This document shows, piece by piece, positions 7,875 to 15,980 of a DNA stretch of 35,152 nt. A model generated the notes under the pieces. The model saw only the letters and a list, made by a program, of their open reading frames with translations. It was not told where the DNA came from and searched no databases. The stretch spans positions 1-35,152 of the forward strand of contig NZ_SPHO01000036.1 in NCBI RefSeq assembly GCF_005845215.1. The letters run 5' to 3'. Numbering within the stretch: position 1 is the first letter of the stretch; each line of letters begins with the position of its first letter. The DNA comes from Clostridium sp. 1001271st1 H5. Lineage in GTDB: Bacteria; Bacillota; Clostridia; Lachnospirales; Lachnospiraceae. Both the position numbers and the translations under genes were made by a program.

Positions 7875-9117
7875 AAATTCTCTCTTTCATCGCTGAAGTT
7901 TTTTTTTCCAACTTTGCGGCACGGCGCTTCTCCAGACGGTCTACGATAACGGTTGCGGACATGTCACCAAGACAGTTCATGGAGGTGGTTCCCATATCGA
8001 AGAAACGATAGAATCCTCCCACCATGAGAACAATATCCAGAGGCATGCCCACTGCTGTTCCTACAATCATAAGATTCATCAGCCCGCCTCCCGGAACGCC
8101 GGAGCCCGCACTGGTAACCAGGGTTGTAACAAACAGAATGTTAATAATCTGCGTGATTGTGAGAGGGATTCCCATGGCCTGACCGCTGAAGATAAGGACA
8201 ACACCACAGAGTATTGCCACGCCATCCTTATTGACGGTCGCTCCCAGAGGGATGCCCAGAGATGCCACTGATTCGTCGCATCCAAAATTCTGTGTGGCAA
8301 CTTCCATGCTGACCGGAATAACAGCGTTACTGCTGCATGTACTTGCTGCTGTAGCAAAGGTGTTAAATGCCTTTCTTATGAAGGTGATTGGACTGATACC
8401 TGTAAGCATCCAGAGCAGCAGACAGTAAACTACGATTAGATGAAGCGCGCAGCACAGATAAAAGGTACCAAGAATCTTTCCAATGGTGACAAGGAGTCCG
8501 ACACCATATTTTCCCAGTGACGATGCCATGAGGCAGAATACACCAATAGGCGCCAGCTTTAAAGCAATATTGATAATAGACATCACAAGGTCGCTCATAG
8601 CCACAAACCAATCCCGCACCGGCTCCCTTTTACCTTCCGGCAGCAGCACAATGGCAACACCGATGATACATGAAATGATAACGACCTGCATCATATCTCC
8701 GGAAGAGAAGGTGGCAAAAATATTGCTGGAGAACATACTCTTAAAAAACTCTGCAATTGTGGGCATCTCATTAACCACAATCTCCTCTGTGGCAACCTCA
8801 TAGCTAAAGCCGCTGCCCGGGTTGAGGATACTGGTGACGCCAATGCCGAGAACTCCTGCACAGATGGTTGTAAAAATATAAAATACGATTATTTTTATTC
8901 CAATCCTGCCCAGGGCTTCCGGGCTGTCCATGCTGCTGATGCCTTTTACAAGCATACACACCACGATGGGCACCAAAAACATCTTCATTAAGTTCAGCCA
9001 GATATCTCCGATAAATCCGATATATGACGCTGGTTTTCCTATAATGATACCTGCCAGCGAACCTAAGAGCATTGCAATCAGAATCATTGTTATGTCACTG
9101 ATTTTCCTTTTCTTCAT
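7858..9117 (-). CDS. Dicarboxylate/amino acid:cation symporter (DAACS family)
   Basis: The 419-residue membrane protein has the GltP/GltT (SLC1-like) architecture with about eight transmembrane helices and two re-entrant loops. Key motifs are the serine-rich loop ATAASTCSSNAVIP, the NKDG version of the NMDGT cation site, and the C-terminal substrate region DMGTTSMNCLGD. Family members import glutamate, aspartate, C4-dicarboxylates or serine/threonine with sodium or protons. The N-terminal in-frame ATG at 9138 has no ribosome site; AGGGGAGAA before the ATG at 9117 decides the start. It sits 26 bases after the racemase-like gene and probably brings in that pathway's substrate. Confidence 0.9.
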   Translation of the reverse strand: MKKRKISDITMILIAMLLGSLAGIIIGKPASYIGFIGDIWLNLMKMFLVPIVVCMLVKGISSMDSPEALGRIGIKIIVFYIFTTICAGVLGIGVTSILNPGSGFSYEVATEEIVVNEMPTIAEFFKSMFSSNIFATFSSGDMMQVVIISCIIGVAIVLLPEGKREPVRDWFVAMSDLVMSIINIALKLAPIGVFCLMASSLGKYGVGLLVTIGKILGTFYLCCALHLIVVYCLLLWMLTGISPITFIRKAFNTFATAASTCSSNAVIPVSMEVATQNFGCDESVASLGIPLGATVNKDGVAILCGVVLIFSGQAMGIPLTITQIINILFVTTLVTSAGSGVPGGGLMNLMIVGTAVGMPLDIVLMVGGFYRFFDMGTTSMNCLGDMSATVIVDRLEKRRAAKLEKKTSAMKERIYECSE

Positions 9118-9143
9118 GGTTTCTCCCCTTACAATCATTATTT

Positions 9144-10328
9144 TTAATTTTCATTCAGTATGAATCGCTCATCCTTTGCCACGGCCCACAGCTTTCCATC
9201 CCGGTAATAGTGGCGGTCCAGATGGGCGGATATCTCGGTCCAGATACGTGGAACAGTTAGTCCCCATTCTTCCATACGCTGTTCAAGAGTTATTTCTTCC
9301 TCACCCTGGCGGCCAAGAATCACAATTTCATCACCCGGCTTTGCGTCCGGGAAGTCGGTAAGATCAAGAATGGTATGTTCCAGTGAAACGGTGCTGGCAA
9401 CCGGACACTTTCTGCCATGCAAAAGAACATATCCCCCCGCAATCTTAGGACTGATTCCATCACCCATGCCGCCCACCATGATACCAATTCGTTTTGGTGT
9501 ATCCATTTTCACTGCCTTATATTTTTCTCCAAATTTCCCGCCTGTTACTTCATTTACGTGGACCAGACGACTCTTCCAGCTGACCAGGGGTGCTTTCAGC
9601 TCCGGATGTTCCGCTCTTCTCGTCAATGGTGAATATCCCCACATTGCGCGTCCCGGACAAATTCCGCTCATACGTATATCAGGAAGTGCAATACAGCCCG
9701 GCGTGTTGGCCAGCTGTCTGAACGGAATCCGATCTGCATCCTCACCAATTGCATCCATAGCGGCCTTAAAACGGGAATACTGCCATACTGCGTAATCCGC
9801 ACCCTCATCCGGCCAGTTCACCGCCGCCATATGACTGTATACGCCCTCTACATGAAGATTGGGCATTTGGGAAACTTCCCTGAAAAAGTCCGGAAATTCC
9901 TCGGCATTCACACCAATTCTTCCCCTTCCCGTGTCTATCTTGATAAAGACATCGGAGGGTTCTGAAACCGCCTCTGAAAATGACCTGGCGGCCTCAAGGG
10001 ACAGGATGGTAGGTATCAAATGGTACTGGACATATAAATTAGCAGTCTCCTGAATCAGATTGCTTGCAAAAATCAGAATCGGCATATTAACACCGTTTTC
10101 TCTCAGCAAAATACCTTCATCTATACTTCCTACGCCCAGATAATCCGCTCCACACTCTTCCAGAACCTTTCCACAGGCCACAATACCATGACTATAGGCA
10201 TTTACCTTGATAGCCGGCATAATCTTTACATCCGGACCCACCATTTTTTTCAGGACTAAAAAATTGTCCCTGAGATTGTCCATATTAAATTCCAGCCAGC
10301 AAAATCTGCTGATTTGATAATCTTTCAT
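9144..10328 (-). CDS. Alanine racemase-like PLP protein with altered catalytic site
   Basis: The 394-residue protein has the alanine racemase layout: an N-terminal PLP barrel with lysine K41 in AIKVNAYSHG, the IDTGRGRIGV block (131-140), then a C-terminal beta domain with GDEIVILGRQG (332-342). Two active-site regions differ from true racemases. The catalytic tyrosine of the GYADG motif is replaced, the stretch reading VGGMGDG with M288 in its place, and the usual MDQ stretch is LEH (316-318). It should still bind PLP but is probably not a normal alanine racemase; a lyase, a decarboxylase or a racemase for another amino acid is possible. Its ribosome site GGAGG lies within the last codons of the hydratase gene, four bases upstream. 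Confidence 0.85.
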   Translation of the reverse strand: MKDYQISRFCWLEFNMDNLRDNFLVLKKMVGPDVKIMPAIKVNAYSHGIVACGKVLEECGADYLGVGSIDEGILLRENGVNMPILIFASNLIQETANLYVQYHLIPTILSLEAARSFSEAVSEPSDVFIKIDTGRGRIGVNAEEFPDFFREVSQMPNLHVEGVYSHMAAVNWPDEGADYAVWQYSRFKAAMDAIGEDADRIPFRQLANTPGCIALPDIRMSGICPGRAMWGYSPLTRRAEHPELKAPLVSWKSRLVHVNEVTGGKFGEKYKAVKMDTPKRIGIMVGGMGDGISPKIAGGYVLLHGRKCPVASTVSLEHTILDLTDFPDAKPGDEIVILGRQGEEEITLEQRMEEWGLTVPRIWTEISAHLDRHYYRDGKLWAVAKDERFILNEN

Positions 10329-10332
10329 CTTC

Positions 10333-12576
10333 TTAATCCTCCGATAACTCTTTATAATAATTGATTAGACATCCTTTCAAAAGAATGTCCCGTTCCGCCT
10401 TTGTCAGATTGCCCATCATCATCGTCATATCAAACGTTTCTCCAGTTCCGGTCAGAACTTTTGCGGGTATCTCCCTCTGATTCTCCTTAATCATATCACG
10501 AATACCAGGTATAAAGATATAATCCCCTGTCCCGCAGGGCAAATCCCCGCCTTCTGGAAGCATGAATGGAAGAATTCCCCAGTTGATGCAGTTGCTCCTG
10601 TATCTCTTAGTGGCATATTCCGCACATATATTTGCAAGGCCGCCCAGTACCTTCTGGCAGGAGGCTGCCTGTTCCCTGGCTGACCCGTCGCCAGGCTTCA
10701 CTGCAAAAAGACAGGAGCCGTACTGTGTATTGCCGGCAAGCTCTTCTGCATTGCCGAAATGTGAGAGCACATTCATCAGATGCTCCGGCGTATTCCCTTC
10801 CATACGCCTCTTTTCATCAGCCTGAATCTCTCTGCAAATTCCGGCAAATCCCGGTACGCGGCGGCATAAGGTATAATCCGCAAGACGGATGGGATTAGAG
10901 CGGTAGGAGGCAGTATCTCCGGATGGAATCAGCTCATCTGTGGACGTCACCTTATCCCGGATGACAGCAGAGAGCTTCAGAAGGCAATTTTCTCCCAGCG
11001 GTTCCATTTCAGGCCAATCCACTATATTGGGCCCGGATACGATTTCTACAGACGGGTCTGCCTTGCCGTATCCGTAGAATACTCTCTTTTCATAAACACT
11101 GCGGTCAAAGGTATATGTCATATCCTGAACCGTATATGCCGCATCCGTACCAGCGGTAATCCGCCCTCCATTGGCAGCTGTTGCCGCAATGGATCTGGCA
11201 TCCATCAGCGCAACTGAGCTATACTGTTTTTCATTGGGCTTGCTTCCCTCCCGGTTAGGGAAGTTACGTGTTGCGTGACGTATAGAAAATGCCTGATTGG
11301 CAGGTGTGTCTCCATAACCGGAGCAGGAACCGCAGATACACGGTTTCATAATCACCCCGGAACTCAAAAGAGTTTCGACTGCCCCCGCCCGGGTCAGAGC
11401 CAGGTTTACCGGCATGCTGGACGGATAGGCAGTTACATTAAATCCGTTATTTCCAAGACTTTTCCCTTCAAGTATGGCCGCCATTTCCATAAGGTTTTCG
11501 TAAAGTCCGCCTGCGCACCCGGCAACACTGCCCTGATCCGCGTAGGGCCTGTGGTTCTTTACCTTATCTTTAAAGGAAAGGACTCCAATCCCAAACAGCT
11601 CGTCTGCCTCCTTTTGGACAGAGTCAAATATCTCCTCGGCATGTTCCTGGAACTCATGGATGGTATATACATTGCTGGGGTGGAACGGCATGGCAATCAT
11701 GGATTGTGCCTTGTTTAAGTCAACTGTAATGATGGTATCATAGTATGCGGTTCCAGAGGCTTTCAGCGGCTTAAAATACGCTGAACGTCCATGGATTCCA
11801 TAGTAATTTTCAGTCACCTCATCCGTTTCCCATATAGAAGACAGACAAGAACTTTCAACCATCATGGTATCAATATTGCACCGGAAATCCGCAGAAAGAT
11901 TTTTCATGCCAGGACCGGCGAATTCAATAATCTTATTTTTAACTACTCCATTTTTAAATGTTGCCCCAATAATAGAAAGAGCAATATCTAAGGGGCCCAC
12001 TCCTCTGGGCGGCTTCCCGGTGAGATAGCACAAAACCACCTCCGGCGCCGGAATGTCATATGTTCTTTCCAACAACTGTTTAACAAGCTCCGGCCCGCCT
12101 TCGCCAAATCCCATTGTTCCCAACGCGCCATATCTGGAATGGCTGTCAGATCCCAGAATCATGTTTCCGCATTTCACCATTTCTTCTCTGACATATGTAT
12201 GCATGACCGCCAGATTTTCAGGAACATAGATTCCTCCGTATTTATGAGCCGCTGTCAGTCCAAATACATGGTCATCTTCATTGATGGTTCCTCCTACCGC
12301 ACAAAGGCTATTGTGACAATTGGTCATTGCATAAGGAATGGGAAATCGCTTCATTCCGCTGCTTCTGGCCGTCTGGATAATGCCCACATAGGTCAGGTCC
12401 TGGGAAATAAGCGCGTCAAAATAAATCTGCATCTGAGCCGGGTCCGGGGATATACTGTGGGAACAAAGAATTTGATACGCAATCGTATTCTCACGCCCGG
12501 CCTCAGGAGAGATTTCTCCGCAACTGCAGACATTTCCGTCACGCAGGAAACCTCCATTTAAATTAATGTGAATCAT
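10333..12576 (-). CDS. Aconitase-superfamily hydratase (YbhJ-like)
   Basis: The 747-residue protein has the aconitase fold with an N-terminal catalytic part and a C-terminal swivel domain. Candidate [4Fe-4S] ligands are C354 (AGCAGGLYEN) and C415 and C418 (CICGSCSG). The GSDSHSRYGALG block (about 142-153) and SIRHATRNFPNREGS are also typical. It resembles the uncharacterised E. coli YbhJ group more than AcnA/AcnB or LeuC. It should add or remove water on a hydroxy-carboxylic acid. The frame extends to 12606, but AAAGGAGAAGC places the start at 12576. It is the first gene of the operon driven by the sigma-54 promoter at 12623-12637. A decayed paralog lies at 14708-15455. Confidence 0.9.
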   Translation of the reverse strand: MIHINLNGGFLRDGNVCSCGEISPEAGRENTIAYQILCSHSISPDPAQMQIYFDALISQDLTYVGIIQTARSSGMKRFPIPYAMTNCHNSLCAVGGTINEDDHVFGLTAAHKYGGIYVPENLAVMHTYVREEMVKCGNMILGSDSHSRYGALGTMGFGEGGPELVKQLLERTYDIPAPEVVLCYLTGKPPRGVGPLDIALSIIGATFKNGVVKNKIIEFAGPGMKNLSADFRCNIDTMMVESSCLSSIWETDEVTENYYGIHGRSAYFKPLKASGTAYYDTIITVDLNKAQSMIAMPFHPSNVYTIHEFQEHAEEIFDSVQKEADELFGIGVLSFKDKVKNHRPYADQGSVAGCAGGLYENLMEMAAILEGKSLGNNGFNVTAYPSSMPVNLALTRAGAVETLLSSGVIMKPCICGSCSGYGDTPANQAFSIRHATRNFPNREGSKPNEKQYSSVALMDARSIAATAANGGRITAGTDAAYTVQDMTYTFDRSVYEKRVFYGYGKADPSVEIVSGPNIVDWPEMEPLGENCLLKLSAVIRDKVTSTDELIPSGDTASYRSNPIRLADYTLCRRVPGFAGICREIQADEKRRMEGNTPEHLMNVLSHFGNAEELAGNTQYGSCLFAVKPGDGSAREQAASCQKVLGGLANICAEYATKRYRSNCINWGILPFMLPEGGDLPCGTGDYIFIPGIRDMIKENQREIPAKVLTGTGETFDMTMMMGNLTKAERDILLKGCLINYYKELSED

Positions 12577-12622
12577 GTATGCTTCTCCTTTCTGGTATGT
12601 AACCATCCTGCTGTTATATATA

Positions 12623-12637
12623 GCAATTTACATGCCA
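12623..12637 (-). promoter_or_regulatory. Sigma-54 (-24/-12) promoter of the hydratase operon
   Basis: The minus strand reads TGGCAT-GTAAA-TTGC, which fits the RpoN consensus TGGCAC-N5-TTGC with one mismatch and exact GG-to-GC spacing. It lies 46 bases upstream of the hydratase start and within the intergenic region shared with a sigma-54 activator gene, which strongly supports function. Confidence 0.88.
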
Positions 12638-12706
12638 ATCATTTTTCTTATAAAAGTCCTTTAATATCTGCAATAACCATCTTTTAATGTTTGTCATTTT
12701 ATCTCT

Positions 12707-12727
12707 TATGTCTTATAATTAGACATA
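12707..12727. promoter_or_regulatory. Candidate upstream activator site for the PrpR-type regulator
   Basis: A perfect dyad TATGTCT-N7-AGACATA is centred about 80 bases upstream of the -24 element, the usual distance for enhancer-binding proteins. A further half site (AATGTCCTA) lies at 12738-12746. The same site could mediate autoregulation of the activator gene on the plus strand. Confidence 0.65.
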
Positions 12728-12786
12728 TACTGTTTCTAATGTCCTAAATCAAAACCATATAACATAATGAATTTCGAGGTAAAACC

Positions 12787-14727
12787 ATGTATGAAAATGA
12801 ACTGCTGATTATTTCTGTTTATCCGGGAATGATGAATGACATCAACGCTGTATGCGGCTCTCTCCAGATTAATCCAACCATTTTAGAGTGGGAAATTGCT
12901 GAGAATACCTTAATCAGCCATCTAAGAAATATGTTCCGGGAAACTGGCGTCCCTGATGCTATCATCAGCAGAGGCGCAACCGCAAATCTGATAGAGCAGA
13001 ATATACCGGAAGCAGTCTCTGTGAGAGCAGAACCAGGAGACCTTGAACTTCTGGAAACCTTAAAAGCCGCAAAAAATCACGGTCCGCGGATTGGGCTGCT
13101 GATGTTTGAAGATTATCTTAAGAGTTATAACCTTCAGGCAGCAAAAGAACTTCTGGGAATCAACAGTCTGACGCTGTACCCCTTCCGTTCCAGGGAGGAT
13201 ATCATCCGCCTGGTCCGTCAGGGAAGCACTGACGGCATGGATGTACTGGTAGGCGGAGGAACCCTGGCATACCGGACCGGCAATTCATGCGGAATAAAAG
13301 TATTACCGGTCTACTCCGGGCAGCATGCGCTGAGAAACGCAGTTAAACAGGCCCTGTCCATCATTGACGCCAGACAGAGGGAAAAACTGCAGTTAAAATG
13401 TTTCACCGAGGCTGTCTCCTCAATCACGGAGGGGGTTCTCTCAATTGAAGATGGAAAATTTATCGTAGCCAACAAAGAAATGGGAAATATATTCAAGACA
13501 GATGAACAGGCCTTGATTGGAAGAAAGGTTGACAACACGGACGACACTCTGGTTGCCGGATATATCCGGCACTTTCTCACAAACAGCAGGGAGCGGGAAA
13601 AAGTCCTGAAAATATTGGGTCAGGACTACTACATTAAAAAAAGCCATTTTGAAGAAAAGGGTAAAAAGAGAATTGTTGCGATATTCCGCAGAGCCCGTGA
13701 CATCCAGGATCAGGAACAAAGGGTACGGACAGAGATAAGGAATACCGGCTTCTTTGCCAGATACCATTTTTCTGATATTATTGCGGAAAGCGGGATTATG
13801 CGGCAGCTTTTGAAAAAGGCAGAAACCTATGCAGCCACAGATGCCAATATATTAATCGGTGGTGACAGCGGTACCGGCAAGGAATTATTGGCACAGAGCA
13901 TCCATAATGCCAGCAGCAGAGCAAAAGAACCTTTTGTAGCGGTCAACTGCGCTGCAATCCCTGCGACCCTTCTGGAAAGCGAATTATTCGGTTATGAGGA
14001 GGGTGCCTTTTCAGGCGCCAGCAAAGGCGGAAAGCGGGGTCTGTTCGAGCTTGCCCATAAGGGAACCATTTTTCTGGATGAAATCAATTCCATGCCTTTA
14101 GAGCTCCAAAGTGTACTGTTGCGGACGCTCCAGGAAAAAGAAATCCGCAGAATCGGTTCCCAGCGTAATATTTATATTGATATACGGGTCATTGCCGCCA
14201 GCAACAGCGACCTTATGAAAATGATCCGGGAGGAAAAATTCCGTATTGATTTGTATTACAGGCTGAACACCCTCCGCCTGACCCTTCCTTCTCTTGACAA
14301 GCGCAGAGAAGACATCCGCCCCCTCGCCATGTCATTTCTTAACCATTACAGCCAGAAATATTCCCTGCCTCTGCCAGCCCTGTCTGAAGACAATTACCGT
14401 CTTTTGGAAAACAGGAACTGGCAGGGGAATATTCGTGAACTCAGAAATGTAATGCAGCGGTATGTCATACTTTCACATGAAGGAGAAAATTCAATCCAGC
14501 TATGTTTTGACGATGATATAGCGACGGAAGCGGCACTGGAACCACAGGATGTAACAAGCTTTGGCACACTGGACGAAATTGAGAAAGCCGTGATTCTTAA
14601 ACGGCTGAAGCAGAATCAAGGCAATCGAAGGAAGACCGCCCAGGAGTTAGGCATATCCCGGTCCACTCTATGGAAAAAACTTGATAAAATGGAGTTAGAC
14701 CAGGAAATTACTTCCTATTATAACTAA
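12787..14727 (+). CDS. PrpR-type sigma-54-dependent transcriptional activator
   Basis: The 646-residue protein has an N-terminal PrpR-like sensory region (about 1-195), a PAS-like segment (about 200-305), an AAA+ sigma-54 interaction domain (about 328-560) and a C-terminal Fis-type helix-turn-helix (about 605-640). Walker A is GGDSGTGKE (358-366) and Walker B is TIFLDEI. The sigma-54 contact loop reads GAFSGA (406-411) rather than GAFTGA. A GAGGT ribosome site precedes the ATG. It is divergent from the hydratase operon with its sigma-54 promoter and is its likely activator, presumably sensing an organic acid through the PrpR domain as PrpR senses 2-methylcitrate. Confidence 0.92.
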   Translation: MYENELLIISVYPGMMNDINAVCGSLQINPTILEWEIAENTLISHLRNMFRETGVPDAIISRGATANLIEQNIPEAVSVRAEPGDLELLETLKAAKNHGPRIGLLMFEDYLKSYNLQAAKELLGINSLTLYPFRSREDIIRLVRQGSTDGMDVLVGGGTLAYRTGNSCGIKVLPVYSGQHALRNAVKQALSIIDARQREKLQLKCFTEAVSSITEGVLSIEDGKFIVANKEMGNIFKTDEQALIGRKVDNTDDTLVAGYIRHFLTNSREREKVLKILGQDYYIKKSHFEEKGKKRIVAIFRRARDIQDQEQRVRTEIRNTGFFARYHFSDIIAESGIMRQLLKKAETYAATDANILIGGDSGTGKELLAQSIHNASSRAKEPFVAVNCAAIPATLLESELFGYEEGAFSGASKGGKRGLFELAHKGTIFLDEINSMPLELQSVLLRTLQEKEIRRIGSQRNIYIDIRVIAASNSDLMKMIREEKFRIDLYYRLNTLRLTLPSLDKRREDIRPLAMSFLNHYSQKYSLPLPALSEDNYRLLENRNWQGNIRELRNVMQRYVILSHEGENSIQLCFDDDIATEAALEPQDVTSFGTLDEIEKAVILKRLKQNQGNRRKTAQELGISRSTLWKKLDKMELDQEITSYYN

Positions 14728-15455
14728 TCATGCTGCCCGCTACCAGAATTTTACGTTCATCGTCCGTCATGTCTCCGATTGAGAGCGTAAGCATCCGGCC
14801 CTCTGCCGGAATATATGCCTGCAGGCTGGTCGCTCCAGATACTGCTGTATGATAGTATGAATCATCAAATCCATAGTCCACATTCCTTATACCATCTTCC
14901 ATCCCGGCCGTCAATACCTCCGCTACCACTGTCAACCTGCCTCCTCAGCGGACCGTGGCAGCAATGCTTCGGACATCCATCAGGGCGGAAGCACTTAACT
15001 GTCCCTGGTCCGGCCTGGAAGTTTCCCGACTGTAATAATTTCTGCTCACATAGCGTACTGAAATAGTGTTATTAGATGGTATATTCGTACTGCCAAAGCA
15101 GGAACCACAAATACAGGAATGGATGGTTATTCCGGTGCGAATCAACTCCCTCAGAACACACTGCTTTTCGGCTTCTTATTCTCGCACAGACTGTGAATTG
15201 TAAATACATTGCTGGGATGGAACGGAAGTCATGCTGAGCTTTTCTATTCCCGGACCCATTATATCCAGAATCTTATTAACTCAAACTCCTGTTTATACAG
15301 TAATCTCCATTCTATATCAACAAAAACAGCTGGTGTTCCATGAATCCGGCTCATGTTATGGCAGTCCTTTGCTTTTTGGTTGCCGTGGCATTTGTGGTAT
15401 CCGATTTCAATGGAATGTATTTGTGCCGGTCCCCTTACATGGGTAAATCCACCTT
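14708..15455 (-). pseudogene. Decayed second copy of the YbhJ-like hydratase
   Basis: Fragments in several minus-strand frames match the intact hydratase in order. Around 15270 is NKILDIMGPGIEKLS (intact NKIIEFAGPGMKNLS); at about 15220 is PFHPSNVFTIHSL (PFHPSNVYTIHEF). At 15145-14945 come IHSCICGSCFG, SVRYVSRNYYSRETSRP and LMDVRSIAAT, and at 14935-14708 the C-terminal end DMTDDERKILVAGSMISYN (NLTKAERDILLKGCLINYY). Large parts are deleted and frames are broken, so it is not functional. It differs from the intact copy at many positions, so it is an old paralog, not a recent duplication. It is convergent with the activator gene and overlaps its last 20 bases. Confidence 0.88.
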
Positions 15456-15468
15456 CAGTTGAGTAGAC

Positions 15469-15887
15469 TTACATTTCAAGTTCATTGATTCCCATACCCT
15501 CTTCCGCCTGATTATTGACTGATGTGATGTTTACATATTCACCTATAATGTTTAATGCATCTTCATAACTATTGCAGCCCCCATTTGTAATCTGTTCAAC
15601 CATTTGCTTAGCTAATCCATCCTGCCCCTGTTCCTTAAGTGTCCGGGACGCAACAGCCATTAAATCAAAGATATTGCCATTAGCCAAGATAAGGGGACAA
15701 TCCGGTCTTTGTACTGAATCCGAAAAACCGCCCAATTGATTCTCGACATAATCTGACAGCCATGTACTGCCAAACTGCGTACGTGTCCGTATTCGCCATA
15801 TAGCAAGTCTTCCTGCATCTATGCACACACCATCAAAAGTAAATAGTAAATTTGTAAGTCCTTCGTGTTCAAAGACTAATACCTCAT
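15469..15887 (-). CDS. Hypothetical protein, start codon out of frame
   Basis: An open frame encodes about 137 residues (VFEHEGLTNLLFTFDG and on, ending in an acidic tail) that I do not recognise. A strong AAAGGAG (15892-15898) precedes an ATG at 15887, but that ATG reads only three codons before TAG; the long frame is displaced by one base. Adding one base between the ATG and the GTC codon would give a normal gene beginning M-R-Y. No ATG, GTG or TTG lies in the long frame near the ribosome site; the first GTG is within GVCID. It may therefore be a frameshifted gene or start further in. It lies after ArsS on the same strand. Confidence 0.45.
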
Positions 15888-15932
15888 GAAGCTCCTTTCT
15901 TTGTAGTAATCTATTTATTGGGAAATATAAAT

Positions 15933-15963
15933 AAGGGCTGCCCACACGAACGTGACACCCCTT
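15933..15963 (-). terminator. Hairpin after the arsS gene
   Basis: AAGGG (15933-15937) pairs with CCCTT (15959-15963), with an inner CACG/CGTG stem, followed on the minus strand by the A/T-rich ATTTATATTT. It lies 18 bases after the ArsS stop and may end the leftward arsenic operon. Confidence 0.45.
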
Positions 15964-15980
15964 ATCAATACAATCTACAT

